Shown here piece by piece: positions 1 through 8,674 of a DNA stretch of 64,000 nucleotides. Below the pieces are notes generated by a model. It saw only the letters and a list, made by a program, of their open reading frames with translations. It ran no database searches and was not told the origin of the DNA. Position numbers and translations under genes: made by a program. The DNA comes from Aureimonas sp. ME7 (GTDB lineage Bacteria > Pseudomonadota > Alphaproteobacteria > Rhizobiales > Rhizobiaceae): NCBI RefSeq assembly GCF_903970965.1, contig NZ_CAJCKW010000007.1:186001-250000 (forward strand), in the 5' to 3' direction. The first letter of the stretch is position 1. Each line of letters opens with the position of its first letter.

Positions 1-1056
1 CCGGACGCCCCAGGCGAACTCGCCGGGCGACACTTCGGCCGGGTCGATCTGGCGGATGCGCAGGAGCCCGCTGTCGAGATGGCTCTGGAGGTCGAGCCCC
101 ATCGCCCGGGCGCGCACCATCATCGTGCCCACGCGCTCGTCGAACTCGTAGATCGTGCAGGGCTCGCCGCGCCGGCAGGCCGCCGCCACGAACTGGAGCG
201 CGATCGTGGTCTTGCCCGCGCCCGCCGGGCCGGTGATCAGCGTCGACGTGCCGCGCAAGGGGCCGCCATGGAGAAGCGCGTCGAGTTCGGCGATGCCGCT
301 CGGCATCGGTTCGCCGGCAAAGGGCGTATGGTGGGTGGACGCGATCAGGCGCGGATACACGTCGAGGCCACCGTGGCGGATGGTGAAGTCGTGGTAGCCG
401 GCGACGAAATCGACCCCGCGCAGCTTCTGGACCTGCAGGCGGCGCCGCGCCGCGCCGAAATCCAGCGTCAGCCGTTCCAGCGTGACGACGCCGTGGCAAA
501 GGGAATGAAGGTGCGAATCGCGCCGCCCGCCGTCGGTCGTCAGGTCGTCGATCAGAAGGACGGTCGCCTCGCGCGGCGCGAAGAACTGCTTCAGGAGCAG
601 GACCTGCCGCCGGTAGCGCAGCGGATCCTGCGCCAGGAGCCGCATTTCCGACAGACTGTCGAAGACGACGCGCCGGGGCCCCGTGCGCTCCACCTCGTCC
701 TGGATCAGGCGGATCGTTCCCCCGAGTTCCATCTCCCACGCATGGAGCACCGTCTGCTCGCGCCCCGTGCCTAAGACCTCGTCGGCGGAGGCGAGCTCGA
801 AGATGTCGATATCAGTCAGATCGAACCCGTGCGCGGCGGCGACCGCCAGAAGCTCGTCGCGCGTTTCCGACAGGGTGATGTAGAGGCAGCGCTCGCCGCG
901 CGCGACGCCGTCCAGAAGGAAGCGCAGCGCCATCGTCGTCTTGCCCGAGCCCGGCGTTCCTTCCACCAGATACAGGCGCCCCGTCGGAAGCCCCCCGTCG
1001 AGGATCAGGTCCAGTTCCGGATTGCCGGTGGAGGTCCGCGAAAGGGGTTCGGGCAT
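1..1056 (-). CDS. kaiC: KaiC-like double-domain RecA-fold ATPase (partial, C-terminus outside window)
   Basis: The gene reads leftwards and runs off the window edge after 352 codons without a stop. Two KaiC/RecA domains are visible, each with a Walker A motif: GTPGSGKT at residues 33-40 and GPAGAGKT at 276-283. This tandem arrangement is that of KaiC and of the KaiC-type ATPases found in many non-cyanobacteria, where they are linked to signalling or stress timing rather than a proven clock. The start ATG at 1056 gives MPEPLSRTSTG, just before the first domain. No kaiB or kaiA is seen on this side; partners could lie beyond position 1. The family call is firm and the physiological role is not known. 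Confidence 0.85.
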   Translation of the reverse strand, partial: MPEPLSRTSTGNPELDLILDGGLPTGRLYLVEGTPGSGKTTMALRFLLDGVARGERCLYITLSETRDELLAVAAAHGFDLTDIDIFELASADEVLGTGREQTVLHAWEMELGGTIRLIQDEVERTGPRRVVFDSLSEMRLLAQDPLRYRRQVLLLKQFFAPREATVLLIDDLTTDGGRRDSHLHSLCHGVVTLERLTLDFGAARRRLQVQKLRGVDFVAGYHDFTIRHGGLDVYPRLIASTHHTPFAGEPMPSGIAELDALLHGGPLRGTSTLITGPAGAGKTTIALQFVAAACRRGEPCTIYEFDERVGTMMVRARAMGLDLQSHLDSGLLRIRQIDPAEVSPGEFAWGVR

Positions 1057-1241
1057 GGGCTCAACTCATGGGCTCTCGATGCCGTGTCGCGTTTCGTCCC
1101 GGCTTTCGGCCACCAAGGCATGCCGACCCGGCGTTTGCAAGATGCGCGTCCGGCCAGGGGGAACAAAACCGGAAAGCCGGGTAACGGCTTGCCCCGTCCG
1201 CTCCAGCCCAATCAGAACGCCAACGCCCTAGCCTCAAATTA

Positions 1242-1256
1242 TGTTATGAGATAACA
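1242..1256. promoter_or_regulatory. Zur-like operator palindrome upstream of aztD
   Basis: TGTTATGAGATAACA is a perfect inverted repeat (TGTTAT / ATAACA, 3-nt centre) in an A+T-rich patch 28 nt before the aztD start. Its arms match the core of alphaproteobacterial Zur boxes. The downstream zinc chaperone gene supports zinc-dependent repression. Binding is inferred, not shown. Confidence 0.7.
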
Positions 1257-1284
1257 AAACATTCTCGATCGAATGGAGACGAGA

Positions 1285-2520
1285 ATGAAGAACCACGCCC
1301 CGCACCTCCACCACCTCTCGCTGGGTCTCGCCCTTGCGCTCGTTCTGGCGGCGCCCGCCCCGTCGCGGGCGCAAGAGGCCGATTCCGAAAGCCGGACGCA
1401 TCACCGTCTGTTCGTCGGCGATCATGCCGAAGGCGTGGTCCGCGCCTTCGATCTCGAAACCGGAGCCGGAGCCGAAGCCGGCATGTTTCGGATCGACGCA
1501 TCCCCGGCTCTCTCCCGCTCCGACAGCGGACGCACGGTCTTCGCGGTGCAGGGCGATCGGGGCCGGGTGGCGGCGATCGCCTCGGGCCTCGCCTTCGAGG
1601 ACCACGGCGACCATGCCGATCTTTCCGTGGACGCGGCCAAGCTCCTGCCGACGGTGATCGAAGGCACGACGCCCGCCCACCTTGTAGAGGGCTCCGGCCG
1701 TCTCGCCCTGTTCGACGACGGCACGGGCGACGTCACCCTGTTCCGGGAGGCCGATCTCCTCGCCGGCCCATGGCGACCGCGACGGGTGAAGACGGGTCCG
1801 GCCCATCACGGTCTGGCCGCTCCGATGGGCGACCATCTCGTGGTATCGGTGCCCGGCGCCGATCCCAGCGCGCCGCGCGCCGGCCTCAAAGTTCTCGACC
1901 GGGACGGCGTTCAGGTCGGCGGGATCACCCCCTGCCCCGGTGTCCACGGTCAGGCGCAGTCCGCCCGCACGTTCGCCTTCGGCTGCCGGGACGGGATCGT
2001 CGTGGCGACGCCCGGCGAGAACGGTGGGGCGCCGACGCTCACGCATATCGGGACGCAAGCGCTTGGCGAGGGCAACGTGTCGACCCTGAAGGGCGGCACC
2101 GCGATGCGCTTCTTCCTCGGCAACTACGGCCCGCGCGCCGTCGTGGTGATCGAGCCGGGGGCGGACCGGCCCTTCCTCAAGGTCGACCTGCCGACCCGGC
2201 GCGTCGATTTCGCGCTCGATCCCGCCAAGGCGCGCAACGCCTACATCCTCACGGAGGACGGGGACCTCCACGTTCTCGACGTCCTGGACGGCAGGATCGC
2301 CCGGAGCGCCCGCATCACCGAGCCCTATTCCATGGACGGCCACTGGCGCGATGCGCGCCCGCGCCTCGCGGTCGCCGGCGATCGCATCGCCCTCACCGAC
2401 CCGCGCGCCGGCCTCGTGCGCCTCGTGTCCACCGACACGCTGGAGGAAACGGGCACGATCGCGGTTCCCGGCACGCCCTACACGATCGTTTCGGTCGGCG
2501 GCTCGGGCGCGGCGCACTAG
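1285..2520 (+). CDS. aztD: Periplasmic zinc metallochaperone AztD
   Basis: AztD is a beta-propeller periplasmic protein that hands zinc to the AztC binding protein of AztABC importers. The 411-residue product begins with a signal peptide (residues 1 to about 33, ending near SRAQ) and has a His-rich N-terminus. It carries the family's EDHGDHADL zinc-ligand segment and repeated blade-like motifs such as VFAVQGDRG. ATG 1285 is chosen over ATG 1273 because GGAG at 1274-1277 is then correctly spaced. A perfect Zur-like palindrome precedes it. No aztABC genes are adjacent, so it either serves a transporter elsewhere or works alone. The following SDR is 88 bp away and probably unrelated. Confidence 0.85.
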   Translation: MKNHAPHLHHLSLGLALALVLAAPAPSRAQEADSESRTHHRLFVGDHAEGVVRAFDLETGAGAEAGMFRIDASPALSRSDSGRTVFAVQGDRGRVAAIASGLAFEDHGDHADLSVDAAKLLPTVIEGTTPAHLVEGSGRLALFDDGTGDVTLFREADLLAGPWRPRRVKTGPAHHGLAAPMGDHLVVSVPGADPSAPRAGLKVLDRDGVQVGGITPCPGVHGQAQSARTFAFGCRDGIVVATPGENGGAPTLTHIGTQALGEGNVSTLKGGTAMRFFLGNYGPRAVVVIEPGADRPFLKVDLPTRRVDFALDPAKARNAYILTEDGDLHVLDVLDGRIARSARITEPYSMDGHWRDARPRLAVAGDRIALTDPRAGLVRLVSTDTLEETGTIAVPGTPYTIVSVGGSGAAH

Positions 2521-2608
2521 CCGACTGGCCTCCTCGGCCGCCGGGTGCCACGATGGTCGAACGGGGCGCTTTCCGGCGTCCCGTTCGAATCGAAGGGACG
2601 GGAAAGTC

Positions 2609-3310
2609 ATGGGCGAGAAGGTGGCGATCATCACGGCCGGCGGCAGCGGCATGGGCGCGGCGGCCGCGCGGCGCCTGGCCGAGGACGGATACCGCGTCGC
2701 GATCCTGTCCTCGTCCGGCAAGGGCGAGGCGCTGGCGGGCGAGCTCGGGGGCTTCGGGGTCACCGGCTCCAACCAGTCCGAAGGCGACCTTCAGCGCCTC
2801 GTCGATGGGGCGCTGGAGCGCTGGGGGCGGATCGACGCGCTCGTCAACAGCGCCGGGCACGGGCCCCGCGCGCCCGTCACCCAGATCACGGACGAGGACT
2901 GGCACCGGGGGCTCGAGGTCTACCTTCTCAACGTCGTTCGCCCGACCCGTCTCATCGCCCCGATCATGAAGGCGCAAGGGGTCGGGGCCATCGTCAACGT
3001 ATCCACCGCCTGGGCCTTCGAGCCGAGCGCCCTGTTTCCGACCTCGGCCGTGTTCCGGGCGGGGCTTGCCGCCTACACCAAGCTCTTCGCCGACGAGTTC
3101 GCGCCCCACGGCGTTCGCATGAACAACGTCCTGCCCGGCTGGATCGACAGCCTGCCCGGCACGGAGGAGCGGCGGACGAGCGTTCCCATGAAGCGCTACG
3201 GCACCATGGCCGAGATCGCCGCCACGATCGCCTTCCTGGCGTCCGAGGGCGCCGGCTACATCACGGGGCAGAACCTGCGCGTCGACGGCGGGCTGATGCG
3301 CGGCGTCTGA
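2609..3310 (+). CDS. SDR-family oxidoreductase with altered catalytic motif
   Basis: This 233-residue protein has the short-chain dehydrogenase fold: a nucleotide loop TAGGSGMG at residues 9-16, NSAG at 80-83 (NNAG position), the Ser region at 132, and a C-terminal GQNLRVDGG motif. At the active site the usual YxxSK is replaced by SAVFR, with Ser146 for Tyr and Arg150 for Lys, so classical proton relay chemistry is doubtful. It converges on uxuB with 10 bp between the stops and may belong to the hexuronate island, but its substrate cannot be read from sequence. It could be a binding protein, or an enzyme of a variant SDR group that uses other residues. Confidence 0.8.
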   Translation: MGEKVAIITAGGSGMGAAAARRLAEDGYRVAILSSSGKGEALAGELGGFGVTGSNQSEGDLQRLVDGALERWGRIDALVNSAGHGPRAPVTQITDEDWHRGLEVYLLNVVRPTRLIAPIMKAQGVGAIVNVSTAWAFEPSALFPTSAVFRAGLAAYTKLFADEFAPHGVRMNNVLPGWIDSLPGTEERRTSVPMKRYGTMAEIAATIAFLASEGAGYITGQNLRVDGGLMRGV

Positions 3311-3320
3311 CCTTAAGGCC

Positions 3321-4793
3321 TCAAGCCCGCGCCGCCACCGCGCCGGCGGCGCCGCGCGCCATCACCTCTGCCAGGGCCCCGGTCACCGCCTCGCGAAACG
3401 CCGGATCGGCGGGAAGGTCGTCTCCGAACACCTCGCGAACCGACAAGAGCGCCGCGGCCTGGCGCTTGGGCCCCGGCCCCGCCTCGTCGCAAAGCGCGCG
3501 CAGCCGGACCCCAAGCGGGTCGCGCACGTCGATCGGCTCGCCCCCGTCCCGCGAGCCCGCCACATAGCGCATCCATCCGGCAAGCCCCAGCGCCAGCCGC
3601 TCGAACGGGGCGCCCGCCGCCAGACGGTGGCGGATCGTGCCCAGAAGCCGCTGCGGGATCTTCTGCGAGCCGTCCATGGCGATCTGCCATGTGCGGTGGC
3701 GCAGCGCCGGATTTTGGAAGCGCTGGAGAAGCTGGCGCTGATAGGCGCCGAGGTCGAAGCCGGGAAGCGGGGGCAGCGTCGGCGCGATCTCTTCGCGCAT
3801 CATGGCGGCTAGGAACTCGGCGAAGCGCGGCGCGCCCATCACGTCCGACACGGTCTCGAAGCCGGCGAGATAGCCGAGATAGCTCAGCGTCGAATGCGAG
3901 CCGTTGAGAAGGCGAAGCTTCATCAGCTCGAACGGCTCGACATCGCTCGTGAAGCTCGCGCCCGCCCGCTCCCAAGCGGGGCGCCCGGTCGGGAAGCGGT
4001 CCTCGATCACCCATTGCGTGAACGGCTCGGTCATCACCGGCCAGGCGTCGCGAACCCCGAGCGCTTGTGCCACGAAGGCGCGGTCGTCGTCCGTGGTGGC
4101 GGGCACGATGCGATCCACCATGGTGGAGGGAAACGCCACCTCGCCTTCGACGAAGGCGCCGAGCGCCTCGTCCCGCAGGTGCGCCAGCCGCGTCACCACG
4201 CGCCGCGCCGTCTGCCCGTTGGCGGGAAGGTTGTCGCAGGACAGGACGGTGAAGGGCAGGATTCCCGCCGCCTGCCGGCGCGCCAGCGCTTCCACCAGGA
4301 AGCCAGGCGCCGAGCGCGGCGCTTTTGGATGGGCGAGATCGTGGCGGATATCGGCATGCGCCTCGTCGAGTTCGCCCGTGGCCGGATTGTGGCAATACCC
4401 CTTTTCCGTCACCGTCAGCGACACGATGCGCGTGTCTCGCGCCGCAAGGAGTGCCAGCACGGCTTCCGGGTCTTCGGGCGCCACCAGCGACCGGAGCACC
4501 GAGCCGATCACCTGCAACCGGTCGCCTTGGCCCGACCGCACCGCCACCGTGTAGAGCCCGTCCTGCGGGACCAGGGCATCCCGAGTTTCGGGGCTGCGCA
4601 GCGAAACGCCGGCGATCCCCCATTCTAGATCGCCGCCCGCCAGCACCTCTTCGGTGTAGACGGCCTGGTGGGCGCGCTGAAACGCGCCGAGCCCGAGATG
4701 CACGATGCCGATCCTGGCATGCGCCCGATCGTAGCGGGGACGGGACACGGAACCCGGCAAAGCCGACAGGGCGCGGAACGAAAGCTCGGACAT
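3321..4793 (-). CDS. uxuB: D-mannonate oxidoreductase (fructuronate reductase), mannitol dehydrogenase family
   Basis: This is a 490-residue polyol-specific long-chain dehydrogenase. It has an N-terminal NAD-binding region (GLGAFQRAH, residues 34-42) and the family catalytic set Lys292, Asn297, His300 in KLRLLNGSH. The family includes mannitol, arabinitol and altronate/mannonate dehydrogenases. The divergent GntR regulator and uxuA make D-fructuronate to D-mannonate reduction, the step before mannonate dehydratase, the likely reaction. The open frame extends upstream to 4892, but ATG 4793 (MSELSFRAL) leaves a normal family N-terminus and a 144-bp divergent promoter region. Mannitol 2-dehydrogenase remains an alternative. 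Confidence 0.85.
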   Translation of the reverse strand: MSELSFRALSALPGSVSRPRYDRAHARIGIVHLGLGAFQRAHQAVYTEEVLAGGDLEWGIAGVSLRSPETRDALVPQDGLYTVAVRSGQGDRLQVIGSVLRSLVAPEDPEAVLALLAARDTRIVSLTVTEKGYCHNPATGELDEAHADIRHDLAHPKAPRSAPGFLVEALARRQAAGILPFTVLSCDNLPANGQTARRVVTRLAHLRDEALGAFVEGEVAFPSTMVDRIVPATTDDDRAFVAQALGVRDAWPVMTEPFTQWVIEDRFPTGRPAWERAGASFTSDVEPFELMKLRLLNGSHSTLSYLGYLAGFETVSDVMGAPRFAEFLAAMMREEIAPTLPPLPGFDLGAYQRQLLQRFQNPALRHRTWQIAMDGSQKIPQRLLGTIRHRLAAGAPFERLALGLAGWMRYVAGSRDGGEPIDVRDPLGVRLRALCDEAGPGPKRQAAALLSVREVFGDDLPADPAFREAVTGALAEVMARGAAGAVAARA

Positions 4794-4891
4794 CGCGGGG
4801 GGGAGCCTTTCGGAAGAAGCTTGAGAGATCGGACGGCACGAACGGGTTCCGGTCGCAGCGATCCGGCACGCGCCTTGGCAATCCGTACTCA

Positions 4892-4911
4892 TTGATATAT
4901 TAGAATGTCAA
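4892..4911. promoter_or_regulatory. Imperfect palindrome, candidate GntR operator between uxuB and the regulator
   Basis: TTGATAT and ATGTCAA are inverted half-sites (6 of 7 positions match) separated by 6 nt, in the A+T-rich gap between divergent uxuB and the GntR gene. The position suits autoregulation and control of the uxu genes. It also overlaps the first possible ATG (4905) of the regulator, which argues that translation starts further down. Confidence 0.4.
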
Positions 4912-4937
4912 TTCCTCAACGGCGTCTCTTCGTGGCC

Positions 4938-5636
4938 ATGGAACACGTCCCCTCTCCCGTCGCACGCGCCCGCCCGATCGGGCGGGTCACCACCGCGACC
5001 CGTATCTTCCAGACGCTGTTGGACGAGATCGTCTCCCTGCGCTTGAAACCCGGTACTCCGCTCAACGATCGCGCTCTCGTGGAGCGTTTCGGCGTGTCGC
5101 GCACCCCGGTCCGGGAAGCGCTGATCCGGCTGGCCGAAATGGAACTCGTCGACGTGTTCCCGCAGTCGGGCACCTTCGTCTCACGCGTGCCCGTCCATGT
5201 CATCCCCGAAGCCGTCCTTGTCCGAACGGCGTTGGAAGGCGCCACCGTGGAGAAGGCCGCCCTTTCCCCTTCCCACAAGAACCTGTTCCGGCTCGACGCC
5301 ATCCTGGCCCAGCAGAGCGTTCTGGCAGCGGGCGGCGACACGGATGCCTTTCACGAGGCCGACGAGGCCTTTCACGCGGAGCTGGCCGCGATCGCGGGTC
5401 ATCCCGGCGTCTGGCGCCTCGTCACGCAGGTGAAGATCCAGATCGACCGGGCGCGGCGCCTGACCCTGCCGGCCTTCGGGCGGATGGAAGGGGTGGTCGC
5501 CGAGCACCGCCTGATCCGCGACCGGGTGGCGGCGGGCGACGCGCCGGGCGCGCGAGGCGCGATCGAAGCTCATCTTCACGCCGTCATTCCCGATGTCGCG
5601 GCCCTGCGCGAACGCCACCCCGATTATTTCACGTGA
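4938..5636 (+). CDS. GntR-family (FadR/UxuR-type) transcriptional regulator
   Basis: About 232 residues. The N-terminal winged helix-turn-helix shows the GntR signature (RALVERFGVSRTPVREAL), and an all-helical FCD ligand domain follows with acidic and His positions (FHEADEAFHAELA, then EHRLI and AHL) typical of metal-assisted carboxylate sensing. It sits directly upstream of uxuA and divergent from uxuB, so it probably senses a hexuronate such as fructuronate or mannonate. ATG 4905 is also in frame, but a palindrome overlaps it and neither start has a clear ribosome-binding site. The gene ends inside a parS-like sequence at 5625-5640. Confidence 0.85.
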   Translation: MEHVPSPVARARPIGRVTTATRIFQTLLDEIVSLRLKPGTPLNDRALVERFGVSRTPVREALIRLAEMELVDVFPQSGTFVSRVPVHVIPEAVLVRTALEGATVEKAALSPSHKNLFRLDAILAQQSVLAAGGDTDAFHEADEAFHAELAAIAGHPGVWRLVTQVKIQIDRARRLTLPAFGRMEGVVAEHRLIRDRVAAGDAPGARGAIEAHLHAVIPDVAALRERHPDYFT

Positions 5637-5640
5637 AACA
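5625..5640. other. parS-like ParB binding site 1
   Basis: TATTTCACGTGAAACA differs from the widely conserved chromosomal parS consensus TGTTTCACGTGAAACA at one position only. It overlaps the stop codon of the GntR gene. A second near match lies at 54885. ParB binding is inferred from sequence alone. Confidence 0.5.
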
Positions 5641-5655
5641 CGAAAAGGATTGCCG

Positions 5656-6858
5656 ATGCGCCAGGGTTGGAGATGGTTCGGGCCGAAGGCTCCGGTGACG
5701 CTCGACGAGGTACGTCAGGTCGGCGCCACCGACGTCGTGTCCTCGCTGCACGAGGTGCCGATCGGCGCGCCCTGGACGCGCGAAGACGTGGCCGCGCGCC
5801 GCGACCTGGTCGAGACGACGCCCCCCGGCCGCGTCCCCTTACGCTGGTCCGTGGTGGAAAGCATCCCGATCCCGGACGCGGTGAAGCGCACGGGACGCGC
5901 GGCCACGGCCGAGATCGAGGCCTGGATCGCGAGCCTTGAGAGCGTGGCCGAGGCCGGCATCCCGATCGTCTGCTACAACTTCATGCCGGTGGTGGACTGG
6001 TGCCGCACCGAACTCGACTTCGTGACCGACACGGGCGCCACCGCGATGCGCTTCGACTTCGAAACCTTCGCCGCCTTCGAACTCCACATCCTCGAGCGCG
6101 ACGGTGCGAAAGCCGAATACAGCCGAGCCGAGCAGGAGCGGGCCCGAGCCCGGTTCGAGGCGATGAGCGAGGGCGAGATCGCCGATCTCGTGCGCAACAT
6201 CACCAGCGCCCTGCCGGGCTCCACCACCGAGCCGATGACGATCCCCGGCTTTCGCGACAAGCTCGACCAGTATCGGGGCATCGACGCCGCGCGCCTGCGC
6301 CGCCACCTCGTCGAGTTTCTGCAGGCGGTGACGCCGGCGGCCGAGAAGCTCGGCGTCAAGCTGACGCTCCACCCCGACGACCCGCCGCGCCCGCTCTTCG
6401 GCCTGCCGCGCATCGCCTCGACGGCCGAGGACTACGCGGCGATCTTCGACGCCGTTCCCTCGCCGGCCAACGGCATGTGCTTCTGCACGGGGAGTCTCGG
6501 CGTTCGCGAGGGGAACGACCTCCCCGCGATCGCCCGGCGCTTCGCCTCGCGCATCCATTTCGCCCACCTGCGCGCCACGCGCCGCGAGGCGGACCCGCGC
6601 ACCTTCCACGAATCGGCCCATCTCGATGGCGATGTCGACATGGTGGCGGTCCTGCGCGAACTCGTCGACGAGGACCGGCGGCGCGACAAGGGCGAGACGA
6701 TCGTCTTCCGCTCCGACCACGGGCACCGGATGCTGGACGACCTCCACAAGGACGTGACGCCGGGCTACCCGGCGACGGGCCGTATGCGGGGGCTGGCCGA
6801 GCTGCGCGGCATTCTCCACGCCCTCGGCCATCCGCCGGAGACCGCCGCCGCGCATTGA
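5656..6858 (+). CDS. uxuA: D-mannonate dehydratase
   Basis: UxuA dehydrates D-mannonate to 2-keto-3-deoxy-D-gluconate in hexuronate catabolism. The 400-residue product has the usual family length and conserved blocks: the N-terminal VVSSLHEVPIGAPW, CYNFMPVVDW, LHPDDPPRPLFGLPRI, FHESAHLDGDVDM and FRSDHGHRM, which supply the metal- and substrate-binding His, Asp and Cys residues of the TIM-barrel enzyme. ATG 5656 is preceded by AAAAGGA at 5643-5649. It lies 19 bp after the GntR regulator and is probably co-transcribed with it. Kinase and aldolase for the KDG product are not in this window. Confidence 0.93.
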   Translation: MRQGWRWFGPKAPVTLDEVRQVGATDVVSSLHEVPIGAPWTREDVAARRDLVETTPPGRVPLRWSVVESIPIPDAVKRTGRAATAEIEAWIASLESVAEAGIPIVCYNFMPVVDWCRTELDFVTDTGATAMRFDFETFAAFELHILERDGAKAEYSRAEQERARARFEAMSEGEIADLVRNITSALPGSTTEPMTIPGFRDKLDQYRGIDAARLRRHLVEFLQAVTPAAEKLGVKLTLHPDDPPRPLFGLPRIASTAEDYAAIFDAVPSPANGMCFCTGSLGVREGNDLPAIARRFASRIHFAHLRATRREADPRTFHESAHLDGDVDMVAVLRELVDEDRRRDKGETIVFRSDHGHRMLDDLHKDVTPGYPATGRMRGLAELRGILHALGHPPETAAAH

Positions 6859-6931
6859 CGCGGGGGCCCTTGCCACGCCCGCCCGCGCCGCCCAATTCGA
6901 GGAGCGGCGCGGCAACGGCTTGGGACGGCGA

Positions 6932-7909
6932 ATGAAGAACCCCTACTACACCGGTCCAGTGAGCGACCATTTCGACGGCACGCGCTTTTCCAACTACGGG
7001 CTCACCTCCGACAAGCCGTTTTCCGCGATCTGGAAATGGAAGCGGCAGGGGACCCGCGTTCCCTGGCCGGCGACGCGCGCCACGCTGCCGACCGACACGC
7101 CGCCGGAGCGCTCGGAAGGCTTGCGCGTCGCCTTCGTCGGCCATGCCAGCATTCTCCTTCAGGCGGCCGGTCTCAACATCCTGTTCGACCCGCTCTGGTC
7201 GGATCGCGCCAGCCCCTTCCGCCGCTTCGGGCCCCTTCGCATCGACCCGCCCGGCATCCGCTTCGACGACCTGCCGCCGATCGACGCCGTGCTCGTCTCG
7301 CACAACCACTACGACCACATGGACCTCGCCACGCTGGCGCGTTTGGAGGCACGGGACGCCCCGCGCGTCGTCACCCCGCTCGGCAATGATGCGGTGATCC
7401 ACGCCCGCGTGCCTGAGATGCGCGTCGACACCGGCGACTGGGGCGACCGCTTCGTCCTGTCGGAACGCGTGTCCGTCACCCTCCATCCGGCCTCGCACTG
7501 GTCGGCACGCGGGATCCGCGACCGGCGCATGGCGCTGTGGAGCGGCTTCGTCTTGGAGACGCCAGCGGGCACGGTCTATCATTCCGGCGACACCGGCTAT
7601 GGCGACGGCGCGATCTTTCGCCGGGTGCGCGAAGATTTCGGCGCCCCCCGCCTCGCCCTCCTGCCGATCGGCGCCTACGAGCCGCGCTGGTTCATGCGCG
7701 ACCAGCATGTGAGCCCCGATGAATCCGTGCGCATCTTCCAGGATACCGGCGCGCGCGATGCGCTCGGCTTCCACTGGGGCACGTTCCATCTTGCCGACGA
7801 GGGGATCGACCAGCCGGCCGAGGCGCTTGCCGCCGCCCTCGATGCCGCGCACGTGCCGCGCGAGCGCTTCCGCCCGATGCATCCGGGCGAGGCCTTCGCG
7901 TTTCCCTGA
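6932..7909 (+). CDS. MBL-fold hydrolase, NAPE-PLD/UlaG-like
   Basis: This 325-residue metallo-beta-lactamase-fold protein carries the zinc motif SHNHYDHMD near residue 125, a distal His in PASHWSARG, the metal Asp in YHSGDTGYG and a C-terminal GFHWGTFHL. The segment containing RDQHVSPDES resembles bacterial relatives of N-acyl-phosphatidylethanolamine phospholipase D and the UlaG group. Substrate cannot be assigned. ATG 6932 follows a GGGACGG stretch; an in-frame TTG at 6920 is less likely. It is 73 bp after uxuA and could be read from the same transcript, though the function looks unrelated. Confidence 0.82.
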   Translation: MKNPYYTGPVSDHFDGTRFSNYGLTSDKPFSAIWKWKRQGTRVPWPATRATLPTDTPPERSEGLRVAFVGHASILLQAAGLNILFDPLWSDRASPFRRFGPLRIDPPGIRFDDLPPIDAVLVSHNHYDHMDLATLARLEARDAPRVVTPLGNDAVIHARVPEMRVDTGDWGDRFVLSERVSVTLHPASHWSARGIRDRRMALWSGFVLETPAGTVYHSGDTGYGDGAIFRRVREDFGAPRLALLPIGAYEPRWFMRDQHVSPDESVRIFQDTGARDALGFHWGTFHLADEGIDQPAEALAAALDAAHVPRERFRPMHPGEAFAFP

Positions 7910-7992
7910 CAATCCACCGGGTCGCTCGGGTTGCGCTCGGCCGCCCGATCGGCTTCCCTCAAGGCTACCGATCCATCGCAAGGACCCATCGC

Positions 7993-8523
7993 ATGCCGGA
8001 CTCCCGTCCGATCCCGGAAGCGGTTCTCGACCCCAGGCGTCTCGACACGCTGCACGGCTACGGCGTTCTCGACACGCCGCCCGAGCCCCGGTTCGACGCG
8101 CTCGTGCGCGCCGCCTCACGCGCCTGCGCCGCGCCCGTCGCCCTCGTCACCCTGGTGGACCGCGACCGGCAGTGGTTCAAGGCCAAGATCGGGATCGAAC
8201 AGTCCGAAACGGTGCTCGACCAATCGGTCTGCGCCCATGCCCTGAAAGGCACCGAGCTTCTGGTGATCCCGGACCTGACGGCCGATCCGCGCACGTGCGA
8301 CAACCCGCTCGTCACCGGCGGCTCGCACCTGCGCTTCTATGCCGGCGCGCCGCTCGTCGCGCCGAACGGCCATGTCCTCGGCACGCTCTGCGTCGTCGAC
8401 GACGTCGCCCGACCCGAAGGGCTCGCCCCGGCGCAGGCGGCCGAGCTGAAGGATCTGGCCGGCGAGGTCATGGCCGAGCTGGAGCGGCGACGCGCGGCCG
8501 CGCCGGAGGCTCGGAGCCCCTGA
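7993..8523 (+). CDS. GAF-domain protein
   Basis: This 176-residue protein is one GAF domain with short flanks. The run from LDTLHGYGVLDTPPEPRFD through ALVTLVDRDRQWFKAKIG, VCAHAL and LRFYAGAPL to GTLCVVDD is typical of stand-alone GAF sensors and of the GAF modules in front of HWE kinases and diguanylate cyclases. No output domain is attached, so it may act through partners or be a small-molecule or redox sensor. It converges on the sulfate transporter operon; the 151 bp between them hold no clear terminator. Confidence 0.85.
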   Translation: MPDSRPIPEAVLDPRRLDTLHGYGVLDTPPEPRFDALVRAASRACAAPVALVTLVDRDRQWFKAKIGIEQSETVLDQSVCAHALKGTELLVIPDLTADPRTCDNPLVTGGSHLRFYAGAPLVAPNGHVLGTLCVVDDVARPEGLAPAQAAELKDLAGEVMAELERRRAAAPEARSP

Positions 8524-8674
8524 CGAAACCTCGCAGGGTCGGCTGGCCGGTCCTTTCCGCCGCCCGCTTCGTTGCCGATTCCTACCGATGCCGCCGGTAT
8601 CGATGGCGTTCGGCGCGTGCCAAGCGACGAAGATTCCTCGGCCATCTTCGGCCCGGCGGTCCTGTCAGGCACCC

